Shown here: piece after piece, positions 18,671 through 29,342 of the stretch | Layout of the letters: each line of letters opens with the position of its first letter | Numbering within the stretch: the stretch's first letter is position 1 | Source: Zobellia uliginosa | GTDB taxonomy: Bacteria > Bacteroidota > Bacteroidia > Flavobacteriales > Flavobacteriaceae | Reading direction: 5' to 3' | DNA: 55,541 nucleotides | NCBI RefSeq assembly: GCF_900156625.1 | Contig: NZ_FTOB01000013.1 | Location: forward strand, 1-55,541 | Program-made: the position numbers and the translations under genes | Notes under the pieces: generated by a model | The model's database searches: none | What the model was told of the DNA's origin: nothing | The model's input: only the letters and a program-made list of their open reading frames with translations

Positions 18671-21100
18671 ATGAAATTATGTAATTTATTATATCTATTT
18701 TTATTTCTTTCCGCTTCAGGGCATTTAGCGGCAATGCAATTCCAGCAGCCCGATTTTAGCGATTATAATATATTATGGACCGAACAAAGTGAGAACAGTT
18801 CCGAGTCGATGCCTTTAGGGGGCGGAGATATAGGCTGTAACGTATGGGTTGAAAAAGGAGAGCTTTTATTGTACGTTCAACGAAGTGGTAGTCTTGCAGA
18901 AACCAATGAATATCTCAAATTAGGACGTATTCGTGTTAAACTGAGTCCGAATCCCTTTGCTAAAGAAGGTAAGGACTATGAATTTCGTCAAGAATTAAAA
19001 CTTCATGACGGTTATATTGAAATCCATGGTAAAAATAAGGATTCGGGAACACCTTTGGAGGTTAAAATTGCGATATGGGTCGAAGTGAATGAACCTATAG
19101 TTCACCTAGAGGTAGAAGCTAATGAAAAAATTAGGGTGGATGCTGCCTATGAAAACTGGCGAATGAATCCGGAGTCAATGACGAACGATGGGCGAAGACA
19201 CTCTACCTTTAATTTGGACGCATATCCGGGTGAAATCACGCTTTCCAAAGACCATGTTCAGCAGATGGATAGCGGGATTATTTTCTATCATAGAAATCCC
19301 GATGACAAACTGGTCCCTGAATTGATGATTGAGCAACAGGGCTTGGAAAACTATCGGGATCAAATAACAGATGACCTCAAAGACCGAACCTTCGGCGGTA
19401 TGTTGCTAGGCAATGGATTTATACCCTCAAAAACTACATCGGGAGAATATGCGGGTAAGCCTTTTAAGGCGTGGCATATCGCTTCAAAGAAGAAGCGTAA
19501 GAAACACCATCTTAAAATGGTCACGCATATTGGTCAATATATGGACTTAGACGGTTGGAAAAACGGATTAGAAAAGACGATAGCAAAAAGTAATACAGTA
19601 GAATCGCAGCAAATGCACGATTCCACAAAAAACTGGTGGCACAAGTTCTGGTCTAGAAGCTATATATTCATTAATTCGGCAACGGCCGATATCAATGACA
19701 AGGCATGGACCATCGCCCGAAACTATCAACTGTTCAGATACCAATTGGGATGTAATGTCTATGGTGAGTACCCCACAAAATTCAACGGAGGCAATTTCAC
19801 TTTCGATTCGGGTCATGTGAAGACAGAGCGCGATTACGGTCCGGATTTTAGGCAATGGGGCGGCGGCGTATTTACGGCACAAAACCAGCGATTGGTGCAT
19901 TGGCCAATGTTAAGGTCGGGCGATTATGACGCGATATTACCCCATTTTGAGTTGTACCGTAAGGCCTTGCCCGGAGCAAAAGCCCGGGTAAAAGAACACT
20001 TTAAGCACAACGGTGCCGTCTATAGTGAATATAATAGCGTACCCGGATTGGCAATTGGGAATGGTTACGGTTGGTTGGAAGGTCGTAGAAAGCGCGGGGA
20101 GGAAATCCCGTTCGGAGATGAGCGTGCAACCGGGGCAAGAGCCTATGATGATGTGGTAGAAAAAGGGGTGATGGCCAATGGGTCTATTGCCTATCATTGG
20201 GAGTCGCAAATAGAACAATCTTATATGATTTTGGAATACCATCGCTATACCGGTGCCGATATCTCAAAGTATATGCCCTTCATAGAGCAGTCACTTATTT
20301 TTTTTGACGAGCATTACCGTTTACGACAGAAAATGAGAAATGGTAAGGAGTTGAACGAAAACGGAAAGCTCGTGATTTTCCCATCTACTTCCTGCGAATC
20401 GTATCGAGGCGCTAAGAACCCGGTAGATGTGCTTTCCGGCCTCAAGGCTGCCTTAAAGAGTTTGCTGCTATTGGACGAAACCTACATAACGCCAGAAAAA
20501 AAGAACTATTATGCTGAATTTTTAGGTAGGATTCCAGATTATCCCTTTGATGAAGTCGAAGGACGCCCTATTATCAAACCGGCAGAAACTTGGTTACGTG
20601 AATCGAACCAAGAAATGCCCCAGTTCTATCCACTTTTCCCTTTCAATCAATTCAAATTAGGTGATGAGGAAATCAGCTCCTTTAAAAATACCTATGCGCT
20701 GGCTCCCGAATTTCGCAAAGGAAATGTCATTAGCTGGCATCAAGATGGAATTTTTCTTGCACGCATGGGTATGACCGAAGCAGCGGCGGAATACAACACT
20801 AGAAAATTAATGAGCTCTGAACGAAGGTTTCCGACTTTTTGGGGGCCTGGTTATGACTGGGTACCCGACCATAACTGGGGTGGGTCAGGGATGATTGGAC
20901 TTCAGGAGATGTTGATGCAAACGGTAGATGATCAAATAGTTTTGTTTCCTGCTTGGCCTACTGAATGGGACGTTAAATTTAAGCTTCACGCCCCCAAGAA
21001 CACAATAGTGGAAGGAGAATTCAAAGATGGAAAATTGCTTGACCTTAAAGTGATTCCCGAGAACAGAAGAAAACATGTACATATACTCAATCAAAAATAA
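18671..21100 (+). CDS. Exported DUF5703 family protein, glycosidase-like
   Basis: An 809-residue secreted protein with signal peptide [21 protein letters not shown]. The N-terminal beta-rich part opens [25 protein letters not shown] in shorter recognisable units such as [14 protein letters not shown], which is the DUF5703 hallmark and resembles the start of GH95/GH65-type enzymes. A helical (alpha/alpha)6-like part follows, with Trp- and acid-rich segments [29 protein letters not shown] and [16 protein letters not shown]. It is probably a periplasmic or surface glycoside hydrolase. I cannot name its substrate. It is followed 4 nt later by the GH95 gene, so the two are translated together. Confidence 0.8.
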   Translation: MKLCNLLYLFLFLSASGHLAAMQFQQPDFSDYNILWTEQSENSSESMPLGGGDIGCNVWVEKGELLLYVQRSGSLAETNEYLKLGRIRVKLSPNPFAKEGKDYEFRQELKLHDGYIEIHGKNKDSGTPLEVKIAIWVEVNEPIVHLEVEANEKIRVDAAYENWRMNPESMTNDGRRHSTFNLDAYPGEITLSKDHVQQMDSGIIFYHRNPDDKLVPELMIEQQGLENYRDQITDDLKDRTFGGMLLGNGFIPSKTTSGEYAGKPFKAWHIASKKKRKKHHLKMVTHIGQYMDLDGWKNGLEKTIAKSNTVESQQMHDSTKNWWHKFWSRSYIFINSATADINDKAWTIARNYQLFRYQLGCNVYGEYPTKFNGGNFTFDSGHVKTERDYGPDFRQWGGGVFTAQNQRLVHWPMLRSGDYDAILPHFELYRKALPGAKARVKEHFKHNGAVYSEYNSVPGLAIGNGYGWLEGRRKRGEEIPFGDERATGARAYDDVVEKGVMANGSIAYHWESQIEQSYMILEYHRYTGADISKYMPFIEQSLIFFDEHYRLRQKMRNGKELNENGKLVIFPSTSCESYRGAKNPVDVLSGLKAALKSLLLLDETYITPEKKNYYAEFLGRIPDYPFDEVEGRPIIKPAETWLRESNQEMPQFYPLFPFNQFKLGDEEISSFKNTYALAPEFRKGNVISWHQDGIFLARMGMTEAAAEYNTRKLMSSERRFPTFWGPGYDWVPDHNWGGSGMIGLQEMLMQTVDDQIVLFPAWPTEWDVKFKLHAPKNTIVEGEFKDGKLLDLKVIPENRRKHVHILNQK

Positions 21101-21104
21101 ATAC

Positions 21105-23711
21105 ATGAAAATGAACCGAACAATTGGGGCGATAGTCTTTTTACTTTTTGTGAGTACCACTTACGGACAAACAAATGGTACTAATGTATTGCAATATGAC
21201 AAGCCAGCCGAGGTTTGGACGGAAGCCCTACCTATTGGCAATGGTTATATGGGAGGCATGATATTTGGAAATCCTTTCAAAGAGCACATTCAACTAAATG
21301 AATCAACACTGTATAGTGGAGATCCAAATCGTAAATACGAAAATTTCAATATCCGGGAAGACTATAATAAAATTATCAGCTTGTTCGAAGAAGGCAAATA
21401 TGCCGAAGGCCAAGAAATGGTTCAGAAAAAGTGGCTGGGCAAGGCTCAGGACCTATATCAACCTATGAGCGATTTATGGATAGAAATGGACCATAAAGGA
21501 AAAGTCTCGAATTACAAAAGAGTTCTAGATATATCAAAGGCCGTACACCACGTCTCATATACAATTGGCAAAACCCATTACGATCGGGAGATTCTGGCAA
21601 GTCATCCCGACCATATTTTTGCGATAAGGCTTTCAGCCGATGGCCCCAATAAAATGAGTGGTACGGTATCTTTATCTACAATACATGAACCGACCATGGA
21701 AATAGGCGGAGAGGGACGTACTATGTTTCTAAACGCACAAGTCCCTGGCTTCGGGTTAAGGCGCACCCTAGATCACGTAGAAAAATATGGGGACGAACAT
21801 AAATACCCTGAAATATATAACCCTGACCGAACCAGGAAACCTATCGCCAAACAAATATTATATCATGATGAAGTTGATGGATTGGGCATGTATTTCCAAA
21901 CACGCTTAAAATTGAGTCACACTGGTGGCGAAGTATTCTATGAAAATGGAAAACTAAAATTTGTGAACGTCTCGGAAATAACCATTGTACTTACAGCGGC
22001 AACAAGCTTTACCTCATTTGACGAAAGCCCTACAAGCAAAGAATTAGCTTATAAAAAAGCCATCCTACAGCTTGAAAATGTAAAACAATTCGATTATGAG
22101 ACCATCAAAGAACGTCACATTTCCGATTACACTTCCTTATTCGACCGGGTCGACCTGAATATCAACAAAATTGGAAAGCGTTCTCAACGACCGACGGACG
22201 AACGTATTCAACATTACAAAGAAGGAGGCGATGAAAACCTCGTATCGTTATTCTTTCAATACGGTCGCTATCTAATGATAGCTGGATCTAGACCTGGCGG
22301 GCAACCGCTTAACTTACAAGGCATTTGGAATGATCAATTGATCCCGCCTTGGGCAAGTGGTTATACCATGAATATCAATATGGAAATGAACTATTGGCCG
22401 GCAGAGGTGACCAATCTTTCAGAATGTCACGAACCTTTCTTTGACTCTATAAAAGAACTAGCCGAAAATGGGCGTAAAACAGCGTGGACAATGTATGGGA
22501 ATCATGGTTGGGTCGCCAATCACAACATGACTATTTGGAGAAATTCAGGTCCAGTCGATTCATGTCCCTGCTCTTTTTGGCCAATGGCCTCTGGCTGGCT
22601 AACCAGCCATTTTTGGGAACATTACCTCTTTACCGGTAACAAAAAATTCTTATTGGAAGAAGTCTACCCTTTGCTTAAAGGCACTGTACTCTTTTATAAA
22701 GATTGGTTGGTGCCAAATAAAGAAGGCTACTTGGTTACCCCTGTAGGGCATTCTCCAGAACAGAGTTTTCTATATGGAAACGGAAAGAGTTCGACAATGA
22801 GTCAGGGACCTACAATGGATATGGCCTTGATAAAAGAAAGCTTCGAACGATACCTACAAACCGTTGATATTCTTGGCATTGAAGACATCGAATTAAGAAA
22901 AGAAATCATTGACAAACAAAACAAGCTACTGCCTTACCAAATCGGCAAACACGGCCAATTGCAAGAATGGCAGTTTGATTTTGAAGACAAAGATATACAC
23001 CATCGCCATATTTCACATTTGTATCCTTTTCACCCTGGAAATCAAATTACGCCGACTTCCAATCCTGAACTGACCCGAGCGGTAAAACAGGTATTAATTA
23101 GAAGGGGGGATAAGGCTACAGGTTGGTCAATGGGTTGGAAAGTAAATATGTGGGCGCGCTTGTATGATGGTGACAAATCGCTCAAAATCATGTCCAGTCT
23201 TATTAATCTCGTTAAAGAGAACGACCCCAAATTTAAGGGTTCAGGCAGCTACCCTAACATGTTCGATGCCCATCCCCCTTTTCAAATTGATGGTAATTTT
23301 GGAGCTACGGCCGGTATTGCAGAAATGTTGCTGCAATCTCACGATGGCTTTGTACACTTGCTCCCGGCATTACCCACAAAATGGAAAGAGGGTAGTGTTA
23401 GAGGCCTTAAGGCCCGGGGCGATTTCGAGGTCGATATAACTTGGAAAAGAAATCAATTGAAGGAAGCCACCATTAAAGTAAGTAAGAAAGGTACCCTGCC
23501 AATACGAAGCGCCGTCCCCTTACATATTTCAGGTGGAACATTATCTAAAGAATCGAAACCCAATTATTTATTACAACCCTTAAAACCAAGAAAGCACTTA
23601 GACCATAAGGAGATAGCTTTACCGCAAATCGACGTACCTGATTTTTACGAATACTTGATAGAAGTAAAACCGGGAGATACTTGTCATATAACAAGATCAG
23701 GTCGATCATAG
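21105..23711 (+). CDS. GH95 family alpha-L-fucosidase / alpha-L-galactosidase
   Basis: An 868-residue exported glycoside hydrolase. The signal peptide runs to TTYGQ. The N-terminal domain has [18 protein letters not shown] and [12 protein letters not shown], hallmark GH95 sequence. Expected catalytic-site residues appear in the family order: NIN before MEMNYWPAE (about residues 423-425), SPEQ, and [18 protein letters not shown] with Asp at about 729, matching the Asn/Asp pair and Glu known for GH95. The family removes terminal alpha-1,2-L-fucose or L-galactose with inversion. I chose ATG 21105 (second in-frame ATG at 21111) over 21075 because the latter overlaps the DUF5703 gene and spoils the signal peptide. 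Its 3' end overlaps the convergent gene at 23706 by 6 nt. Confidence 0.92.
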   Translation: MKMNRTIGAIVFLLFVSTTYGQTNGTNVLQYDKPAEVWTEALPIGNGYMGGMIFGNPFKEHIQLNESTLYSGDPNRKYENFNIREDYNKIISLFEEGKYAEGQEMVQKKWLGKAQDLYQPMSDLWIEMDHKGKVSNYKRVLDISKAVHHVSYTIGKTHYDREILASHPDHIFAIRLSADGPNKMSGTVSLSTIHEPTMEIGGEGRTMFLNAQVPGFGLRRTLDHVEKYGDEHKYPEIYNPDRTRKPIAKQILYHDEVDGLGMYFQTRLKLSHTGGEVFYENGKLKFVNVSEITIVLTAATSFTSFDESPTSKELAYKKAILQLENVKQFDYETIKERHISDYTSLFDRVDLNINKIGKRSQRPTDERIQHYKEGGDENLVSLFFQYGRYLMIAGSRPGGQPLNLQGIWNDQLIPPWASGYTMNINMEMNYWPAEVTNLSECHEPFFDSIKELAENGRKTAWTMYGNHGWVANHNMTIWRNSGPVDSCPCSFWPMASGWLTSHFWEHYLFTGNKKFLLEEVYPLLKGTVLFYKDWLVPNKEGYLVTPVGHSPEQSFLYGNGKSSTMSQGPTMDMALIKESFERYLQTVDILGIEDIELRKEIIDKQNKLLPYQIGKHGQLQEWQFDFEDKDIHHRHISHLYPFHPGNQITPTSNPELTRAVKQVLIRRGDKATGWSMGWKVNMWARLYDGDKSLKIMSSLINLVKENDPKFKGSGSYPNMFDAHPPFQIDGNFGATAGIAEMLLQSHDGFVHLLPALPTKWKEGSVRGLKARGDFEVDITWKRNQLKEATIKVSKKGTLPIRSAVPLHISGGTLSKESKPNYLLQPLKPRKHLDHKEIALPQIDVPDFYEYLIEVKPGDTCHITRSGRS

Positions 23712-25520
23712 ACTATTACACCCATCAAACACTTCAATTTCCTGAAGCAATTGTTTTAGAAGTTCACGGCTTCCCCTCAACTGGTCCAACAAATGTCCGC
23801 ATGAGGGGGCCTTCCCTTCTTGGCCTTCCCCAAACAAGTTTTCGTAATAGGTAATGCCGTCGTTTAGGTGTTCGCCAAATGACAACAATTGCTTTTTCTG
23901 TTTGTCTGATGGCGACCTTTCGTATTCCGCAATCTGTTCCTTGAAATATTCGAGGTAGATATGCAGTTCCTTTACAAACATATTCGGGCGGTCGGTACGT
24001 GCGATGATATTGGTTTCGCCATAAATATGGTCAATCATTTCCTTTAGGGAAGTAAGCTTTGAAAAATAGGCCATATTCGGGCCCGGACAGACCGACACCC
24101 CTTCCCCTTCGATTTTGGTATCCAAGTCATAGGCCAAAAGTGCCGTCGTTCCCAAACCTACGCAAGTACACGATTTTTCGGTAATCTTCCGAAAATGGTA
24201 TTCGTACTCGGCTTTTGATAGGTTTTGACTTTTAAGTTCCCTTAACTTTTGATTTTGGTATTGACGCGATGCCGTACACAGGCCCTTCTCATTAAAATCT
24301 TTGTTCAGTGCCACGAATTTTTTCGGACACGGACTACCAGGTCTTCCCGCAGAAATACGTTTCTCTTTTTCCAAATCCTTGGTATTTCCCTTTAAACTAT
24401 GAAAAGGAATACCGAGAGGGGAAATATTGCTCAAATAAAGATCGTCCTCTTTCGCTTTTACCAATTTGCCCAAAGTATCTTGATCCACCGTAGTGGCTTC
24501 TGGCACCAAAAGAAAAGCGGAACCCCAACCTACGGAGTCTATCTGGTAGGTATCAAGAAGAAATTGATGCTCTTCGGCCGTACCCACACCCCCCTGGGCA
24601 GAAATCTTTAAGGGCAACGGTCTTTTAGGAAGCATACGCCCCTTGCTTTCAAGTGCTCCGGTCAAAAGCCCGTGAACCGTATCGATCAGTTCTTGTCGAT
24701 GATCTTTAAACTGTTGAAGAATCGGCCCCATTAAATAGCCATCCGTGGCAAAGGCATGGCCCCCACAATTGAGCCCTGACTCCACGCGATACTCCGAAAC
24801 CCAAATTCCTTTTTTTGCCAAAAACTTTCCTTGGATCAAAGCCGAACGGTAATCACTTACCTTAAGAACTATTTTCTTTTTGACCCTTCCCTCGGCATCG
24901 GGGTAAAAGTCATCAAACTGCTCCAAATAGCTATACAGTCTGGGGTTCATTCCCGCAGAGAGCACTACGGAAGACTGCAACTTACTTTTTGCGAAGCCCC
25001 TTAGGGCCGCATGGGCATCGTTATATTCCGAGGACAGCTTTTCCTTTTTAACATAATTGTCCTTATCGACCTTCGTCATGATGTTCACATCAATACTCCC
25101 CATGGGCATGTGTTCCCTTACCCAGTCCTTGATTTCGGTCAAATTGAAGCAATGTTCCGTAAGCTGGTTAAATTCCCGCTTAAACGTTGACGAGTCTGGC
25201 AGCATATGAAAGTATTCTTTGATGCTATGTGCGGTTTCGGTGGTGCTAATCTTGAATTCCTCGAATTTCTCATGGGCCAGATCATGGACCATATTGAGAT
25301 ACGAGCTGATACGTTTCGCCCTAAAATCATTTTGGTTGTCGGTAATCTCCTTGTACGGTAGGCCATGCTTGCCCGAATACATCTTGCGTAGCCTTTCCAG
25401 AAGCACATCGTCGACCAATGAGATGACCGAATCGATACCGAATTGTGAAACTTTTAAGGGAGAGTCAATAGTAAAACCTATACCCATAACCGGGATGTGA
25501 AAGGAATGTGCGTACGTCAT
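23706..25520 (-). CDS. Unknown protein: diverged nitronate-monooxygenase-like barrel with Cys-rich C-terminal half
   Basis: A 604-residue soluble protein I cannot name. It opens [20 protein letters not shown]. The middle resembles FMN-binding TIM barrels of the nitronate monooxygenase/PfaD type: [12 protein letters not shown] (about 247-258) parallels the EAGGH motif with its catalytic His, and [10 protein letters not shown] (308-317) plus [14 protein letters not shown] (330-343) parallel the phosphate-binding GGI...GT.F block. The C-terminal part adds Cys398, Cys415, Cys451, Cys453 and Cys478 in SPCPKK, GLC, SCTCVG and VCPGPN, which could ligate an iron-sulfur cluster. There is no signal peptide. 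It is divergent from the hydrogenase operon across 369 nt. A link to hydrogenase electron flow is inference; it could equally be a stand-alone enzyme. Confidence 0.7.
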   Translation of the reverse strand: MTYAHSFHIPVMGIGFTIDSPLKVSQFGIDSVISLVDDVLLERLRKMYSGKHGLPYKEITDNQNDFRAKRISSYLNMVHDLAHEKFEEFKISTTETAHSIKEYFHMLPDSSTFKREFNQLTEHCFNLTEIKDWVREHMPMGSIDVNIMTKVDKDNYVKKEKLSSEYNDAHAALRGFAKSKLQSSVVLSAGMNPRLYSYLEQFDDFYPDAEGRVKKKIVLKVSDYRSALIQGKFLAKKGIWVSEYRVESGLNCGGHAFATDGYLMGPILQQFKDHRQELIDTVHGLLTGALESKGRMLPKRPLPLKISAQGGVGTAEEHQFLLDTYQIDSVGWGSAFLLVPEATTVDQDTLGKLVKAKEDDLYLSNISPLGIPFHSLKGNTKDLEKEKRISAGRPGSPCPKKFVALNKDFNEKGLCTASRQYQNQKLRELKSQNLSKAEYEYHFRKITEKSCTCVGLGTTALLAYDLDTKIEGEGVSVCPGPNMAYFSKLTSLKEMIDHIYGETNIIARTDRPNMFVKELHIYLEYFKEQIAEYERSPSDKQKKQLLSFGEHLNDGITYYENLFGEGQEGKAPSCGHLLDQLRGSRELLKQLLQEIEVFDGCNSL

Positions 25521-25889
25521 AAAAATATAATTTTTGCGATGATTTGACCCTAGTGAACCTCTTCGTCCATAAAACCAAAATTAAACCCACAAAAATCGGA
25601 TCTTAATTTCTTACAAAATATGATTTTAATCAGGTTTCCTGAAGCCCAAAATACCGTAGGGCTACACCTAGCCCTCCTAATTCCAAGCACAACCAAGAAT
25701 CATAAAGCGCAAAACCACCTTCTAAAAAGGCGGATTTTCCATCAAACCCCTTCCCCTTCACTTAAACATCAGAATAGCCTTACATTTTATTTAGATATAT
25801 TCCAAATTAATGAGAATTTCATAATTATTTTGCTAAATAAGTGTCATATTTATACTTTAATATCTCCAAACCAAATATTTCATAAGAAT
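25521..25889. other. Divergent control region of the hydrogenase operon
   Basis: These 369 nt separate the unknown flavoprotein-like gene from hupS. The plus-strand half is very AT-rich. An open frame extends from 25620 into hupS, but its translation lacks a Tat motif or any recognisable domain, so I treat it as non-coding. A weak hairpin AGGGCT/AGCCCT lies near 25660. No RNA gene is seen. Confidence 0.55.
25828..25860 (+). promoter_or_regulatory. Possible promoter of the hydrogenase operon
   Basis: TTTTG (25828-25832) and TACTTTAA (25853-25860) with a 20-nt spacer approximate TTTG-N19-TAnnTTTG, the -7 element with mismatches. The hupS ATG lies 29 nt later. Weak match. Confidence 0.3.
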
Positions 25890-26849
25890 ATGGCAAATGT
25901 ATTATGGTTGCAAGGAGGCGCATGTAGTGGCAACACCATGTCCTTTTTAAATGCCGAGGAACCCACCGTGGTGGAGCTTATTACCGACTTCGGCCTCAAC
26001 ATTTTATGGCACCCCACAACGGGTTTACAGATTGGGGACCAAGTTCAAGATCTCTTAAAGGATATTCTCGCCGGTAAGGTGCAGATGGACATCCTTGTTT
26101 ACGAAGGTTCATTGATCCAAGGCCCGAACAACACGGGTACAATGAACTATTTCGCCGACCGTCCGATGATGGACTGGATCAAAGAACTCTCTGAAGTTGC
26201 AGGTTATGTCGTCGCTATCGGCGATTGCGCAACATGGGGAGGTATACCTGCGGTTCCTCCGAACCCCAGTGAGTCTACCGGATTGCAATTCCATAAGAAA
26301 AACAAAGGTGGTTTCCTAGGGGCCGACTATGTATCAAAAGGAGGCTTACCGGTAATTAATATTCCCGGTTGTCCGGCCCACCCCGATTGGATCACCCAAA
26401 TTCTTGTGGCCATCGCCGTAGGAAGGATCGGTGATGTTCAAATCGACGATTACCACAGGCCAAAGACCTTCTTTACCGATTTTGTACAAACGGGTTGTAC
26501 CAATGTGGTCAACTTTGCACAAAAAGTAGATGGTGGCTTTGGTAGACGTGGCGGATGCCTATTCTATGAGGTTGGTTGTAGAGGACCAATGACCAGGGCG
26601 AGCTGTAACAACATTTTGTGGAACAGACAGTCCAGTAAGACAAGGGCCAATCATCCTTGCCTTGGTTGTACCGAACCCGGTTTCCCACACCACGACCTCA
26701 AAAAGGGAAGCGTTATGAAAACCATGAAATATATGGGCACGTTTCCAAAAGAGGTTCCTGAAGGAAGAACTAAACTAGCCTATTATATGGAGGCAGGTTT
26801 CCAAAAGATCATGCCTTCGAATAAGAGAGTACAGGAAACTTCAAAATAA
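25890..26849 (+). CDS. hupS: Uptake [NiFe] hydrogenase small subunit, group 2a-like
   Basis: This subunit relays electrons from the NiFe site through iron-sulfur clusters. The start MANVLWLQGGACSGN at 25890 matches the family and there is no Tat signal, so the enzyme is cytoplasmic. Cluster ligands are visible: GACSGN near residue 11, AIGDCATWGG, NIPGCPAHP for the proximal cluster, then QTGCTN, GGCLFYEVGCRGPMTRASC and HPCLGCTEPGFP for the medial and distal ones. The usual CxxC of the proximal cluster is CSGN here, with Asn at the second position. I recall CxxN from cyanobacterial HupS, supporting group 2a. It is 319 residues. It leads an operon with the large subunit 21 nt downstream. Confidence 0.93.
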   Translation: MANVLWLQGGACSGNTMSFLNAEEPTVVELITDFGLNILWHPTTGLQIGDQVQDLLKDILAGKVQMDILVYEGSLIQGPNNTGTMNYFADRPMMDWIKELSEVAGYVVAIGDCATWGGIPAVPPNPSESTGLQFHKKNKGGFLGADYVSKGGLPVINIPGCPAHPDWITQILVAIAVGRIGDVQIDDYHRPKTFFTDFVQTGCTNVVNFAQKVDGGFGRRGGCLFYEVGCRGPMTRASCNNILWNRQSSKTRANHPCLGCTEPGFPHHDLKKGSVMKTMKYMGTFPKEVPEGRTKLAYYMEAGFQKIMPSNKRVQETSK

Positions 26850-26870
26850 CCGAACCTTAAAGCATTTAAA

Positions 26871-28463
26871 ATGTCAGTTAAAGAATTAAATATATCTCCT
26901 GTTGGCCGCGTTGAGGGCGATTTGGACGTAAAGGTCTATATCGACAACGGTAAGGTTACCCGCGCCCATACGCAAGCGGCAATGTTCAGGGGCTTTGAAA
27001 AAATAATGGCGGGCAAGGACCCCCAATCGGGACTCGTGGTTACGCCTAGAATTTGTGGAATCTGTGGAGGGTCTCACCTCTATTGTGCCTCTTCGGCACT
27101 CGATACCGCATGGGGTACCAAGTTAACGCCCAATGCCCTTTTGTTAAGGGCCATCGGCCAGGCTTCGGAAACCCTTCAAAGTATCCCAAGATGGTTCTAC
27201 GCCATCTTCGCGACCGATTTGGCGAATAAAAAATACGCCGATAAGCCGTTGTATAAGGAAGTAGTGAAACGCTGGTCCGCCTACGTCGGCGAAACCTTTC
27301 AAATTGGGTTGACCGCCAGTGGACTGCCTGTTCAGATATACGCTTTGTTCGGTGGCCAATGGCCGCACTCGAGCTATATGGTACCAGGTGGTGTCATGTG
27401 TGCCCCTACCTTAAAGGATATCACCAGGGCACATGCCATTCTCGCCCAGTTCAAAAATGATTGGTTGGAACCCGTTTGGTTGGGTTGTTCCATTGAACGT
27501 TACATGGAAATAAAGACCTGGGACGATATGTTGGCGTGGGTCGAAGAAAACGAATCGCAGAGAAATAGCGACCTTGGGCTATTGATACGTGCAGGAATCG
27601 AATTCGGATTGGACAAATTCGGACAGGGGGTCGGTAAGTTCTTGGCAACGGGAACCTACTTACATAAAGACATGTACAATAACCCGACTATCGAAGGTAG
27701 AAACGACGCCTTGATTTCGTCGAGCGGATTCTTCGACGGGGAAAACTATCATGTATTCGACCACATGAAGATCAGCGAGCACGTGAAGCACTCATGGTAC
27801 GATAATCAAAAAGACGGACTCCACCCTTGGGACGAGCCCCTACCAACGCCCATGAAGTCGCAGACCTTGCACGAAACCGATTTTGACAATCAGTACAGCT
27901 GGGCCAAATCGCCACGTTACGACGGCCATGCCGCCGAAGCCGGACCATTGGCCCGTGCCATCATGAACGCCAACCCGGCCAACAAAGACCATCAGATCCA
28001 AGATCCTTTGTTCGGCGATATTATCAAAAAACTGGGTCCCAGTGTATTTACCAGGGTATTGGCCAGGGTACATGAGGCTCCAAGAATCTATACCTTCATA
28101 GAAAAATGGTTGTCCGAGATCGATTTGGATGGTGAATTCTACGTTAAACCCGTTGAAAAAGACGGTAAAGGTTTCGGTGCTACCGAGGCAGCACGTGGTG
28201 CCCTCGCCCACTGGATCGAAATCGAAAACGGTGTGATCAAAAACTATCAGGTAATGGCACCGACCACATGGAACGTAGGTCCGCAAGATGCCAACGATAA
28301 CCCGGGGCCTATAGAAACCGCCCTAATGGGTACCGAGATAGAAGATCCATCAGATCCCGTTGAAGTGGGTATTGTGGCGCGCTCCTTCGATTCCTGCCTG
28401 GTATGTACCGTACATGCCCATGATGCACATAGTGGCGTTGAATTATCCCGATTTAAACTGTAA
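26871..28463 (+). CDS. hupL: Uptake [NiFe] hydrogenase large subunit, group 2a-like
   Basis: A 530-residue catalytic subunit holding the NiFe(CN)2CO site. The L1 motif RICGICGGSHLYC (about residues 61-73) and L2 motif FDSCLVCTVHAHDA at the C-terminus provide the four nickel-binding cysteines. All four are Cys, so it is not a selenohydrogenase. A 15-residue tail after the His of CTVH is the expected peptide removed by the maturation protease once nickel is inserted. The motif style fits group 2a rather than the membrane-bound group 1 enzymes. A palindromic REP-like element follows its stop codon, before the protease gene, and could lower downstream expression. Confidence 0.95.
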   Translation: MSVKELNISPVGRVEGDLDVKVYIDNGKVTRAHTQAAMFRGFEKIMAGKDPQSGLVVTPRICGICGGSHLYCASSALDTAWGTKLTPNALLLRAIGQASETLQSIPRWFYAIFATDLANKKYADKPLYKEVVKRWSAYVGETFQIGLTASGLPVQIYALFGGQWPHSSYMVPGGVMCAPTLKDITRAHAILAQFKNDWLEPVWLGCSIERYMEIKTWDDMLAWVEENESQRNSDLGLLIRAGIEFGLDKFGQGVGKFLATGTYLHKDMYNNPTIEGRNDALISSSGFFDGENYHVFDHMKISEHVKHSWYDNQKDGLHPWDEPLPTPMKSQTLHETDFDNQYSWAKSPRYDGHAAEAGPLARAIMNANPANKDHQIQDPLFGDIIKKLGPSVFTRVLARVHEAPRIYTFIEKWLSEIDLDGEFYVKPVEKDGKGFGATEAARGALAHWIEIENGVIKNYQVMAPTTWNVGPQDANDNPGPIETALMGTEIEDPSDPVEVGIVARSFDSCLVCTVHAHDAHSGVELSRFKL

Positions 28464-28489
28464 TTACGGATTTCGATAATAATTACCTT

Positions 28490-28522
28490 AGGCCTCACAG
28501 ATCTCTAAGACCTGTGAGGTCT
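28490..28522. repeat. REP-like palindrome, copy 1
   Basis: 33 nt with arms AGGCCTCACAGATCT and AGACCTGTGAGGTCT around a 3-nt centre; two mismatches in the stem. It is a diverged relative of the identical copies at 32178 and 36486: the GG/CC step of those stems is AG/CT here, and the right arm keeps the pairing sequence. It lies between hupL and the protease gene. Confidence 0.75.
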
Positions 28523-28545
28523 TTGTATCTAAAACAAGAAAGCAT

Positions 28546-29025
28546 ATGAAGACGGCTATAATGGGGTTTGGTAATCCGGTACGAAGCGATGATGCAGTAG
28601 GCATTTACGTTATTGAACAACTACGCGAAAAGCTCCCCCAAACGGAAGATATCAGTATTTTTGACATGGGCACCGCTGCCTTTGAGGTACTCTTTGGCCT
28701 CAAGGGACACGATAAAATCATTTTGGTCGATGCAGTTTTAAACAGCAACGAGCCTGTAGGCACCTTGTTCAAGGTACCCGCGGAAGAGGTGATGAAGGCT
28801 CCGCAAGACGACCCTATGGTTTTTTTACATGGCATGAAATGGGACCAGGCCTTATCCTATACCAAAAAAATACTTCGCGATGAATATCCAGAGGATATCC
28901 AAGTATATCTCGTGGCCATTGAAAATACCAAGCTAGAGGTAGACCTTAGCGATGAAGTGAAAGACGCCGGGGACAAAATTGTACAACATATTTTGGAAGA
29001 CCTAAAGCTATCGATACCCACGTGA
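28546..29025 (+). CDS. hupW: Hydrogenase maturation protease
   Basis: A 159-residue M52-family endopeptidase. It opens MKTAIMGFGNPVRSDDAVG, containing the GxGNxxxxDDxxG signature whose Asp/Glu sense nickel in the precursor, followed by DMGTAAFEVLFGL and IILVDAV with the second conserved acid. It should cut the HupL C-terminal tail after the His of the L2 motif. Symbol follows the cyanobacterial group 2a name and is by analogy. Its stop overlaps the GTG start of the next gene (GTGA), implying coupled translation. Confidence 0.9.
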   Translation: MKTAIMGFGNPVRSDDAVGIYVIEQLREKLPQTEDISIFDMGTAAFEVLFGLKGHDKIILVDAVLNSNEPVGTLFKVPAEEVMKAPQDDPMVFLHGMKWDQALSYTKKILRDEYPEDIQVYLVAIENTKLEVDLSDEVKDAGDKIVQHILEDLKLSIPT

Positions 29026-29342
29026 GTTCAAAAATTAGCCTAAAAACGTCCCATATTTACCTAGACCATGAATTGATAGCCCCCATTTTCGGGGAAAGCC
29101 TGTACGCTTATGTGACCTATGTAGAGGAACAGGGCCATATTTTGATTACGCCCGTCACAAGCCAATGGTTCGTAAAAATGTATAAACCCACGCAGTTTCT
29201 GTTAAAATCGCGTAACTTAAAGGGTGACAAGACCCTTGCCGTACGTGAATTGCTGATAGACAACGATTTGGATATGAGCGATAGGGAATTGGATTATGAG
29301 ATTATTGAAAAGACCCAATTAATAAAGGTCGCCATTACATGA
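29022..29342 (+). CDS. Small hydrogenase-operon protein of unknown function (106 aa)
   Basis: A 106-residue cytoplasmic protein that I do not recognise by domain. It begins at a GTG that overlaps the protease stop by 4 nt and ends with an ATGA overlap with the next gene, so it is tightly coupled on both sides. Composition is mixed beta/alpha (KTSHIYLDHELIAPIF, GHILITPVTSQWF), without Cys, signal peptide or membrane segment. The location among hydrogenase-specific genes suggests a role in assembly or in anchoring of this hydrogenase class. Confidence 0.75.
   Translation: MSSKISLKTSHIYLDHELIAPIFGESLYAYVTYVEEQGHILITPVTSQWFVKMYKPTQFLLKSRNLKGDKTLAVRELLIDNDLDMSDRELDYEIIEKTQLIKVAIT

Noticed and set aside
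25620-25889. In-frame N-terminal extension of HupS as a possible signal peptide
   Set aside because: The translation has no RRxFxK motif or hydrophobic export segment and its base composition is intergenic; the family starts at MANVLWLQGG.
26871-28463. Possible selenocysteine in the hydrogenase large subunit
   Set aside because: All four nickel ligands in L1 and L2 are ordinary Cys codons and no in-frame TGA interrupts the gene.
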